Shown here one piece after another: positions 1 to 9,254 of a stretch of DNA of 64,000 nt. The translations under genes and the position numbers were made by a program. Every line of letters starts with the position of its first letter. Positions within the stretch are counted from its first letter, which is position 1. This DNA comes from Antedon mediterranea (taxonomy: Eukaryota > Echinodermata > Crinoidea > Comatulida > Antedonidae), in NCBI RefSeq assembly GCF_964355755.1, contig NC_092677.1, positions 16,216,101-16,280,100 on the forward strand. Direction: 5' to 3'. The notes below the pieces were generated by a model, which searched no databases, was not told where the DNA came from, and worked only from the letters and a program-made list of their open reading frames with translations.

Positions 1-642
1 GTAATATGTTTTATTTGTGCACTAAATATTTCTATGTGTTGTTCTTGTGGGTTATATCACACTGATTTATCAAAGGTAAAGAATTTACATGATATTTGGA
101 AAAATTCATATATTCACTGTACAAGGAACTCAACAGAAAATGAAATGACTGGTGATTGTTAACTTTATGCATGGTGAAGAAATCGTCAACAAAATGACCA
201 CACTTTGCTATGATTACAGGCAAATGGAAACTAGTGTTATAAAGCATAAAGCTAGTCAACAAAAGAGTACAGTATGCTACAAACATCCACCATCACCCAG
301 TGATCTTAAAATGAAATGATGCAAAAATGCTGTGAAGGTGTGCTCATACCACATTTTTACTACTGGTATTATTATTTGCAACCGATTCATCTAGGCTATG
401 GTAGTCACGACTGGGCTTTGATAATAGAGGGTTTCTTGTAAGAAGTTGATATTCCATGACAGACATTTATAATATTACAAATATTGAATTTGTTGACATG
501 GCCGTACTCTTATTTCTTGTTCAGTTTTACAAATTTGTCGCGCTCAAAGTTGTATTATGTGTAGGTAGCGATGTATTCTTTATCATAACTAAGTTTACAT
601 TTCTTCCCGGTTTTTTTTTTTTCGCCGATACCTATTTGGCAA
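1..642. other. AT-rich spacer, no supported gene
   Basis: Short open frames exist on both strands but none shows a recognisable domain, splice context or repeat relationship. I see nothing that can be annotated here. Confidence 0.5.
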
Positions 643-978
643 TTATTTGGCTTGGCTAGTTTTCATCCATTCCTTTTCATCTTCAAAGGAATTGTTCAGT
701 AATTCTAATCTATGGTGAACTACTTCTACTTGGTCAAACGCTTTTTCCGGTTTGCTGGAAAGCGCGTTTACGCTTGTTGAACATCCGTTTCCTCTTCTTT
801 TATGAAAGCGTTCAAATTGTGTTTATTACCACTTTTATTCCGATGATGATGAGTCTTTAAACCGCAAAATGTCCAGTAAACAATGCACACATTGTCTTTC
901 GGGATGATTGATTAGGTATGGAGCTACTTTATCTTCCTTAATAGTGGTCAAATATTCAATTCTTTTCTTTGCAGTTCC
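643..978 (-). pseudogene. Decayed coding-like fragment, two frames
   Basis: On the minus strand two adjacent open segments in different frames read like real protein. The upstream one (978-835) contains EYLTTIKEDKVAPYLINHPE followed by a CVHC pair. The downstream one (822-643) contains KAFDQVEVVHHRLELLNNSF and ends in a charged, helical stretch with a stop at 643-645. The amino-acid make-up (charged, heptad-like, few low-complexity runs) differs from the AT-rich noise around it. I do not recognise the family; a retroelement Gag-like or host coiled-coil fragment are both possible. A frameshift or an unseen intron separates the two parts, so I treat it as a relic. Confidence 0.3.
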
Positions 979-1369
979 TTATCTGGTTTTGACCGTTTTG
1001 TACTCGGAGCATTGAAACTGTGAATGCTCCTGTTGGTAATATGCATCTGTACAACTATCTCTATTGAGATTGTTACAGAAATGCCTCTTCTTTGCGAATC
1101 AACACCGCTCATGCGCTCTGTTTGACTTGTTGGATTTCTTTTTTACATTAGTCCTATCCAAAATCCAGATTGATGGCCTGTGCTTAAAAATGCTTTGTTA
1201 ACAATCTGCACCATATAAAACAAATAAATTCCCTACAAATAATGGATTTTAAATACTGCTTGCTCACCTCGAGGAGGTAGTATTCAATCTAAAATACAAA
1301 ACAGAAAACATGTTATAAATAATATCATCATAGCAATATCAATATTGATTCTTTAAAAATTAAAATATG
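979..1369. other. Spacer, no supported feature
   Basis: AT-rich sequence in which I see no open frame, repeat or RNA gene that I can support. Confidence 0.4.
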
Positions 1370-1690
1370 CCAGGAGCAGCAACCATGTGAATCGTCCTTG
1401 GCTGGATCCCTCTCGGTGGTAATCTCCTCTGCCGCTCGCTCCGGCTGGTGTTGTCGTTTTCCCGGTTGCCTTGATCTCCGCGGAGCGGTGTCACGTGATG
1501 ACGGATCGGTTGCCTTTGATTCTTTCAGCCGTCAGTCAGTCTCTCCAAAACCGAATCTTTTGTCGACAGAGGGGCCGCCGAGGTCAGAGCCGTCCAGTTT
1601 GCTGTGATCCTATCGGGGCCGGTAGTCTGGGTCACTCGTCCTGCCACGACCCTCCTGATCAAATCCTGAACAAAGATACAAATGACATCG
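1370..1690 (-). other. GC-richer segment open on the minus strand
   Basis: This stretch is clearly richer in G+C than its surroundings. It continues the minus-strand reading frame of the adjacent repeat copy, which stays open from 1950 to 1525. The encoded peptide includes RVIENAETIDVICIFVQDLI and then an Arg- and Thr-rich tail. No start, splice site or domain can be named. It may be the unique remnant of an older gene or element whose other end was repeatedly copied at 2.9, 4.3 and 5.1 kb. Confidence 0.3.
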
Positions 1691-2260
1691 ATCGTCTCAG
1701 CATTCTCGATTACTCTTCTTGCTCTTAATAAACGATAATTAAATAGCGCATGTTCCGTGCTTATCCTAGTACCTGGGTACAGATGTAGTGTTGTTGTGGT
1801 TACATCATAATCGATAGCGTAGGGTCTCCTAAATTCCACATTCTGAAATGCTGCAGTAAAATGTAAACCTGTGTTGTCACTTGAAATTATATTTGACATG
1901 TAAATTCCTGGAGGATAATTGTTGAAAATAATATCTTCAATATCTTCCAATTATATAATATGGCATCAGTTTATTTTCAACGATAGGCGATGAGTAATTG
2001 CTCATCTATAGCATAAGTAGTTTTCTAGTTTGTCCCAATGCTTATTGAAGCGTTTCTCAGTGAGTACACAGCTATCTACTACTATATAGGATATGTATAT
2101 AAAAGTATTTACTCTCTCCTAACAGGCTAACAGATTGTGATTCGAAAAATGGCCAAATATCGACTGTATAAAAAAGGGTCGAGGTAACATGCGCAGACCA
2201 CATTATTTGATTATGCCTATGTCGTTTTTATAAAAAAATTTAAAAGGAACAACAATTCTT
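1690..2260 (-). repeat. Dispersed repeat, copy A, with coding character
   Basis: First of four related copies in the left 6 kb. On the minus strand it reads GIYMSNIISSDNTGLHFTAA, then a conserved NVEFRRPYAIDYDV stretch and LYPGTRISTEHALFNYRLL. The segment at 1960-2260 is shared with copy B, ending in a relic of the 285-bp array unit (about 2140-2250: a catgcgcaga-like motif and its inverted partner). Family unknown. The frame is open here but broken in the other copies. Confidence 0.55.
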
Positions 2261-2929
2261 TTAGAAAATGTACTATGCCATTGTTATTTCATACGCATCC
2301 AACACCGATTATCTCGCCACAAATTATACATTCGTTGACATTCGTACCTGGCGAGCGACGGCTTCCCACGCATTTTTTCCTCTTTTTTCCGTTTTTGTAA
2401 GACGAAACATTTTTATCATACAGACATTCTGTATGTCTGGATGCAATCCATTAGTTCGACCTCTGTTGGCGAAGGCATCTTTCTTGAAAATGAAGTAGCA
2501 TCATCCCACCCTGTTTCGTTTGCTTTATCCAATCAAAAACTGTAGAAATGTTTAATTACTTTGTTACTACTGCTGCTTCTATCAGGAAACAGTTTATAAT
2601 CTTCTATAACACTGGGAATTAACATTTTTTTTGCCGCCTTTTAATTTACTCTTTGTACTCTACTACTTAGTAATAATGAAGGTACCGATAATAATTTATA
2701 GGTACACACATTCCTCAATCTTTATTAAAACATCAAAACATATTTGATAAAAGTAACATACATAAAAAACTAAATTACAATAATAAAACACAAACAACAA
2801 AGACATTGATTAGAAAACTGACATGGAGCAAAAAGTGGCGGTATAAATTTAAAAAAAAAACATCGAATCATTTCTCCTAATAAAAGAATAGTTAATGAAC
2901 TTAATTATCGGAAGAGAGATTAGGGCCTA

Positions 2930-3640
2930 CTCTTCTTGCTCTTAATAAACGATAATTAAATGGCGTTTGTTCCTGTGCTTATCCTAGTACCTGGGTACAG
3001 CTTCATCCGGTTCAATGTAGTGTTAATGTGGTTACATCATAATCGAGAGCAGGGTCTCCTAAACTCCACATTCTGAATAACTACAGTAAAACTTAAACCT
3101 GTGTTGCCACTTGAACTTATATAATGTTGATCTTGTAACATCATAATCGAGAGCGTAGGGTCTAAATTCAACATTGCTACAGTAAAACGTAAAGTTGTCC
3201 TGCCACTTGAACTTATATTTGACATGTAAATTCCTAGAGGGTAATCGTTGACTACAAAAATAATATGTTGGATATCTTCCAATTATATAAGGTGGCATCA
3301 GTTTATTTGCAACGATCGACGGTGCTGGAGTAATTGCTCATCTAGAGCATAAATAGTTTTCTAGTTTGTCCCAATGCTTATTCAAGCGTTTCTCAGTGAG
3401 GTCACAGCTATCTACTATATAGAATATGTATATAAAAATCTTTACTCATTTCCAACCAGGTAAATAATAGATTAATAAAAATTTAAAATACCAAGAAAGA
3501 GTGACTTCCCTGGCATAACAGATTGTGATTTGAAAAATGGCCAAATATCGACTGTATAAAAAAGTGTCGAGGTAACATGCGCAAACCATGTGATTCTAGC
3601 CATGTCATTAAAAAATAAATAAAAAAAGGATCGAAATTTC
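2930..3640 (-). repeat. Dispersed repeat, copy B, internally duplicated
   Basis: Second copy of the same repeat. The coding-like part is duplicated inside (ISSSGRTTLRFTV and ISSSGNTGLSFTV on the minus strand) and frames are broken between the halves. The right part (3293-3640) matches 1960-2260 of copy A, including the array-unit relic near 3530-3610. Confidence 0.55.
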
Positions 3641-3679
3641 GCAATTTTTCAAAAATGTTCCTGTACTATGGTATAGTAT

Positions 3680-3870
3680 AGTATCTACTATAGAGAATAT
3701 GTATATAAAAATCCTTGCTCTTTTCCAACGAGGTACATAACAGATTGTGATTCGAAAAATTGCCAAATATCGGCTGTTTAAAAAAAATATCGATAACAGG
3801 CACAGACCACATTATGTGATTCTGCGCATGCCATTTTATTTAAAAATGTTATTTCATACTCATCCAACAC
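3680..3870 (+). repeat. Solitary relic of the array unit
   Basis: Carries the gattcgaaaaattgccaaat motif, then a diverged cacagaccacattatgtgattctgcgcatg-type palindrome (split here by the length limit). It is followed by a short segment also found just after copy A, near 2280 (atccaacaccgatta). It is a single degenerate member of the family amplified at 9.3-21.9 kb. Confidence 0.45.
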
Positions 3871-4189
3871 CGATTAACTCGCCAGTTACAGGATTGTATA
3901 ATTTATTGCGCTTATGAGTATCATTTAAGGAGTTGAAAGAGTACCAGCTCCACTCTGTACACATAAGCACATAGTTTCATTCGTTCCTTCCAACAATTAT
4001 GTACAAAAAAGTAAAAAACATAGGTCGCCCACGACCAGTCAGCACATCCGATGGAACATTACCCTGTGGAGATACGGATAGTTTAATTAATAGATACTTT
4101 AATAGTGACCACCACTATTTAAAGTGACCACCACAGGTGAGGTATAAAAGGACAAAAAAACAAGATGAACCATGTTTGTCCCCCGGGAG

Positions 4190-4470
4190 GGTTGATTATA
4201 ACTTCGATGCGGTAAAATCGATTAGATTCTCGAGCGTTTCGCTTCCAATTTACCAATCATGATATGCATATGGCATTCTCTAATCCTCCTCTTAATAAAC
4301 GATAATTAAATAGCGCTTATCTTAGTACCTGGGTACAGCTTCTTCAGGTCCAATGTAGTGTTGATGTGGTTATAGCGTAGGGTCTCCTAAATTCAACATT
4401 CTGAATACCTGATGTAAAACTTAAACTTGTGCTGCCACTTATACTTATATTAGACATGTATAATATTAAA
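4190..4470 (-). repeat. Dispersed repeat, copy C, shortened
   Basis: Third copy, shorter and with broken frames. Its left part (cgattagattctcgagcgtt and flanks) is shared with copy D at about 5063-5140. The part at 4265-4460 matches the 1700-1900 section of copy A. Confidence 0.5.
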
Positions 4471-5059
4471 TTCAATTTAAATTTATTCAGAAAAGCCTCC
4501 AGAAATGGAGAGATACTGTAGGCCTAATACATTAAAATTAAAGGAAACCATTAATAAACAAAACGAAAACAATTCCAAGCTTTGATTGGAGAGATACTGT
4601 ACATTAAAATTACAAAGCAAAACATTAATAAACAAAACGATTCAAAGCTAGCTTTCAACGCCATCAATAAGAGTTTCAGATAATTATGATGGTTATAATT
4701 TGCAATCGTAGGATCTCTTTCGAGTAAAGTTGTAATAACGGTGTCATAGATGCCGTGATGATTGTTCACAACTTATATCATTGATAAGCAGTATCGTAAA
4801 AATGACAGGCAGAATTATTTAAACTTGCACTGTACTTAATCTAATCTATCAGTCAGTGTGTTCTTCATTATTTTACTGCCATTGACTTCCACATTTAAAA
4901 GATAGACGTACAATTTTTTTGATTTAGAGTTATTCTTTATAGATTTCTTTCAGCTGAGTCCTGATGTAAATTCTCAATAATGGCTTCAGGCCGGTTCACA
5001 TTAGACGCGGGGCGTGGAGAATTTCCTGGGCGTCCGATACAATCGCGAACAGTGTTGAA
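4471..5059. other. Spacer with a short local duplication
   Basis: No gene seen. An approximately 45-base segment around 4500-4560 (ggagagatactgta, attaaaat, cattaataaacaaaacga) is repeated around 4588-4640, a local tandem duplication. Confidence 0.4.
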
Positions 5060-5690
5060 TCTAGCTTCGACGCGGTAAAGTCGATTAGATTCTCGAGCGT
5101 TTCGCTTCCAATTGGACTAATCATGATATGCATATTTCAGCGATCGTCTCAGCATTCTCTATTACTCTTCTTGATCTTCATAAACGATAATTAAATAGCG
5201 TTTGTTCCGACGTGCTTATCCTTGTACCTAGGTACAGCTTCAAAAGGTCCAATGTAGTGTTAATGTGGTTACATCATAATCGAGAGCAGGGTCTTCTAAA
5301 TTCCACATTCCGAATAGCTGCAGTAAAACTTAAATCTGTGTTGCCACTTGAACTTATATTTGACATATAAATTCAGGTCTAATGTAGTGTTGATGTTGTG
5401 ATATCGTAATCGAGAGCGTAGGGTCCCGTTAATTCAACATTCTGAATACCTGCAGCAAAACTTAAATTTGTGCTGCCACTTGAACTATTAGACATGTAAA
5501 TCCAAGTCTAATGTAATCGAGAGCGAAGGATCTGAATTGCTACAGTAAAACGTTGTGCTAAGCGTGTAATCTTCAATTGTATAATATGGCATCAGTTTAT
5601 CGTAGGGTCTGCTCATCTAATTCTGGAAGTAGTTTTCTAGTTTGTCCCAATGCTTATTCAAGCGTTTATCTCAGGTCATGAGGTTATTGA
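5060..5690 (-). repeat. Dispersed repeat, copy D, with tandem internal units
   Basis: Fourth copy. The minus strand contains two or three consecutive degenerate coding-like units (YMSNISSSGNTDLSFTAAI, then YMSNSSSGSTNLSFAAGIQN). Stops and frameshifts separate them. It ends with the same ttctagtttgtcccaatgct block as copies A and B. Confidence 0.5.
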
Positions 5691-6560
5691 CTTGTAAATA
5701 ATAGAATAGATCATTCATATAATCAGAGTTTATCTAGTACTCGCACATTGCTTCCTTCCAGATGGCAATTTATCCGGCCGCATACTGTTTTTGACGCTAT
5801 ATACGTCGCTTGTCTGTCTTGCTGTGAGTTATTTGCTGGTTGACGATTAAGTTGTCGGATGTCGGTTGAACATTAATTTGGCTGAACTTGGTAAAGGAAA
5901 CATCTGCTGTCTCCGTCATTATAAAAAAAAAATTTTCTCCGCAAACTAATTACACTTCTTGCCTGTTTTTATTACTTTAAAAAACATATGAATTGCTTTA
6001 CTGTAACATTCATACTCGCTAACCCAGCTCGTTTGTTTGTCTTGGTAAATTATTATGTTGACACCTTGAATATAGTGAGTATACAACTTTTGTGCTCTTC
6101 TTTGATGTAGATGGCAAAGCTTCCACTCATTCATTTTCTTGACTTTCAGTGGTACAATTCAGTCTGCTTAAAATAATTTGTTTTGAATATCAGAGCTTAA
6201 GATAGTTTCACATCAAATTGTTATGAGCCGCTGCCTTTCAAAGCGTCTTTCTACATGTCTGCAATCTTGCTTAAGACCGTACTGGTTACAGTACACTTAC
6301 TTTGGTTTACTTAACTTAGTTGATATATTTTATAATAATAATTTCATTCAGTAGACGACAAACAAGAACACATTGTACACAAATCACTCCGATATTTATG
6401 TTTCGTCGTTCGTCACAATGACCCCCTGTACCTCATCAGTGTGATCATTATTTGTTGAGCCATGTTTTTAAGTAATTAATATCCATATTACGTATATAAA
6501 TAAATGTGTATATATCAAAGGTTAATAATTCATTGTGCAATCGTCAGATGAAAAGCTAAT
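5691..6560. other. AT-rich spacer, no supported gene
   Basis: No domain, repeat family or RNA gene recognised. Confidence 0.4.
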
Positions 6561-6568
6561 AAAAAATA

Positions 6569-7046
6569 TTGATTAAATATGTATGTTCTAAAAATTTGTT
6601 TTTTAGTTGTAGATTTATTCAGAAATATTGGAGGAAAATGCTTAGTATCTTTGTAAGTTTAAATCACAATAATATATCATTTAAACAATTAATACTAGGA
6701 ACGGGAGATAAGCTAATAGATTATATTTACACTTTTGCAGCATTTACTATTTATAGAAAAAAAATGTTATCTGCACTAAATAAGCCAGTGGGTAAATCTT
6801 TATGGAATTCATTTAAAAGCAATATGTTATATAACATTGAATGTGAAACATATAACAATAAAGAAACAAGTATAGAAAAATGGGTAGCTTTAAGAAATAC
6901 GATTATGATAATATAATTTCTAATTTGATACGATTAAAAGAAAAAGAATTACAGTGATACGTGTTACTGGTGGTACTGAGCTATTATTGTTTTTTTTATC
7001 ATGTATATAAATATATTGTATAATCCGGGTTGTAAAATAAAAACAA
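6569..7046 (+). mobile_element. LINE-type (non-LTR) retrotransposon, 3' fragment
   Basis: A 115-codon frame (6569-6916) resembles the C-terminal tail of LINE ORF2 beyond the reverse transcriptase. It starts with a CSKNLFFSCRFIQKYWRKML segment (the 'LFF.C....FW'-type motif of that region). A helical ILGTGDKLIDYIYTFAAFTI stretch follows, where LINEs have a conserved 'iN.iiLlaKy.IY' motif. After the stop comes about 130 bases of AT-rich 3' UTR ending in an A-rich run near 7046. The element is 5'-truncated, lacks the RT catalytic domain and is dead. The family match is from memory of the motif pattern, not from a search. Confidence 0.5.
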
Positions 7047-7389
7047 ACAAATGAAAATGTGTGAACTATTTTAAAACGGGATAGATGATAATGATGATCC
7101 TGTCAAGTGTATAACAAAATATAAGAAAATTAATGAAAAAAGGAGTAATACAGAATTCATATATGTAAAAATGTTACTTACTGTATGAACTGTAACGACA
7201 TTTACAAGTTAAATAATACTGTACTGTACTGATTTTATGTAATATGAGATAATATGAATGTGAATAAAAGTGGTGTTTGCGCCACAAAAGAGAAAAAAAA
7301 AATATGTATGTTCAGTCGTCATAATTGATCTATTTATATACTCAAATGTATTCATCATTTTGTGGCGCAGAAATGTATTATGTGTTTCT
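7047..7389. other. AT-rich spacer, no supported gene
   Basis: Nothing recognised apart from A-rich runs. Confidence 0.4.
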
Positions 7390-7698
7390 GCGCGTGTCGT
7401 TTTATCAAAAAATAAAAAGGTCCAAATTAGGCAATTTCTTGAATTTTTTTCGAAACATGGCCAAATATCGTCTGTTTAATAAAGTGTCTAGGTAACAAAT
7501 GCAGCCCACATTATGTGATTCTCCGCATGTAATTTTATCGAAAAGTAAAATTTCGCAATTTTACAAATCCCCTTACTATAGTACAGGGATTTTCGAAAAT
7601 ACCCAAATTTTGACCTTTTTATTTGTTGATATAAATGGTTACTATACGTGAAAAAAAAAAATCGAAAATTGGGCATTTTTCGAAAAATGGCCAAAATA
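7390..7698 (+). repeat. Diverged relics of the array unit
   Basis: Two old copies of the unit amplified further right. Shared parts include tttctgcgcgtgtcgtttta, the ccaaatatcg block, and a tactatagtacagggatttt hairpin centre followed by cgacctttttatttgttgat-like sequence. Confidence 0.5.
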
Positions 7699-7890
7699 TG
7701 CACTTTTTAAAATACTATTACTATGCAATAATATTGCTATATATGCGCACATATTGCTTTATTATCATCTTATAGACATATAGTAACCATTTATATCAAA
7801 TGATATGATATCAGATGATAATAAAGCAATATATGTGCATATATAGCAATATTATTGCAAAGTAATAGTATTTTGAAAAGTGCGTATTTT
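7699..7890. mobile_element. Foldback (MITE-like) element 1
   Basis: A long inverted repeat. The left arm (from gcactttttaaaatactatt near 7700 to ttattatcatct) pairs with the right arm (from agatgataataaagcaatat to gtattttgaaaagtgc near 7882) across a short spacer containing atatcaaatgatatgatatc. No coding capacity. Members of the same family flank both sides of the large array (here, 8940-9245 and 22027-22400). Confidence 0.65.
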
Positions 7891-7965
7891 AAAATAGTAT
7901 TATTTTGCAATAATATTGCTATATATGCGCATATATTGCTTTATTATCATCTTATAGACGTTATA
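7873..7965. mobile_element. Left half of a foldback element, split by a MITE
   Basis: Repeats the left arm of foldback element 1 (gcaatattattgc-type core, then tgctttattatcatcttata). It stops where the next element begins. The matching right-hand sequence resumes after 8926. Confidence 0.5.
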
Positions 7966-8050
7966 ACGCCCTAATTTTACAATCCGTTCACACGTACATG
8001 CGCATGCGTAGTACATCAACAAACTCAGATCCATAAAAGTTGCGACTTTA

Positions 8051-8396
8051 AAGATGTATTGTCCCCCAAAATCATGAAAAATAAAGATTTTTAAAATCGG
8101 ACTTTGAATAGGCCATTTTGCAGTTTTAATGAAGTTGTTCACTTCCAGAAGAAAAAAAACGGGGTAAAAAAATTATTTCACCTATAAAGAGACAAAATAA
8201 ACAGTTAAATTACCCAAAAACTCATTGTCTTCCAGACAATTTGACCATTTTTGCTTTAAATTACATTTTTCTCAGGTAAATACATTTTTTTCAGACCCAA
8301 TTTTTTGTGAGAGTGAATAACTATTATGTGACATTAAAATAACATATTCAACAAAAATATTTAAAAAAATATTTTTTTAGGGGGACAATATATCTT
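8051..8396. mobile_element. Second MITE nested inside the first
   Basis: Ends are aagatgtattgtcccccaaa and its inverse ttagggggacaatatatctt, each bordered by TA (8049-8050 and 8397-8398). The TIRs are about 20 bases with one or two mismatches. The interior is non-coding. TA borders again suggest Tc1/mariner mobilisation. Confidence 0.65.
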
Positions 8397-8491
8397 TAAA
8401 TGGATTTAATCAATTTGTTTAAAGGTTTTTGTTAAAATAATAATATTATTTTGATGATTTTAAACAAACAAAATAGCTTTAATCCATTTAA
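8397..8491. repeat. Imperfect hairpin
   Basis: taaatggatttaatcaattt and tttaaa on the left pair with tttaaacaaacaaaatagct and ttaatccattta on the right, around an ataataatattatt centre. It lies directly after the nested MITE and may be part of the host MITE. Confidence 0.45.
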
Positions 8492-8939
8492 TTTAACGGC
8501 TCTGGCTGTGCGCTCCATGAACGCTCTACGCGTGCGCGTTTATTTTGTACAGCGATTCTCTTATAGTAATGCATTGTTTTTACATTTTGTTGTTTAAAAT
8601 GCATTCATTCATTCAAGTAAACATTTATTTCTACGATAAAAAAAACATTTCTTTCAATTTACAAATAAATTATGAGATTAAAATCATCTTCGCAGTAACT
8701 TATGATTGCGTTATCTTAACAAAGTATATATATATTTAAAACCTTGTGAATGTTATACATTTTTTAAGCACATGACTCGACTCCATACACTACATAGGCA
8801 TAGTTGGACACACAAATGGCCAGTAATGTACCTCGTGACTTTCTAAAATCTGTGAATGCGCCGAGAGGTTTGTTGATGTACTACGCATGAGCATGTACGT
8901 TTGAACAGATTGTATATTTAGGGCGTTATCCCTAATACG

Positions 8940-9245
8940 GCGTAACATAATAACAGTATTTTAAAATACACATATATTGCTTTATTATCATCTGATATCA
9001 TATCATTTGATATACAATGATAATAAAGCAATATATTCGCATATAGGCCTATAGCAATATTTTTGCATAGTAATAGTATTTTGAAAAGTGCATATTTTGG
9101 CAATTTTTTTGAAAAATGCCCACATTTTCGACCTTTTTATTTTTTGATATAAATGGTTACTATACCTCTATAAGATGATAAAGCAATATATACGCATATT
9201 ATAGCAATATTATTGCATAATAGTATTTTAAAAAGTGCATATTTC
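8940..9245. mobile_element. Foldback element remnants
   Basis: Continuation of the foldback family after the MITE insertion: acatatattgctttattatc, a tgatatcatatcatttgata centre, then agcaatatttttgcatagta and gtattttgaaaagtgcatat. A second half-copy lies at about 9165-9245. Confidence 0.55.
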
Positions 9246-9254
9246 ATATCAGAA

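Larger units (their letters stand above)
7966..8926. mobile_element. MITE with about 65-bp terminal inverted repeats and TA target site
   Basis: The left end (acgccctaattttacaatcc, then gttcacacgtacatg and catgcgtagtacatcaac) is repeated inverted at the right end (gttgatgtactacgcatgag, then gtacgtttgaacagattgta and ttagggcgt). Both ends abut TA (7964-7965 and 8927-8928), the target-site duplication of Tc1/mariner-type elements. There is no transposase frame, so it is non-autonomous. It sits inside a foldback element and itself holds a second MITE. Confidence 0.7.

Noticed and set aside
2268-2498. 76-codon plus-strand ORF
   Set aside because: Lies at the edge of repeat copy A, has no conservation in the related segment near 3,850, and shows no domain.
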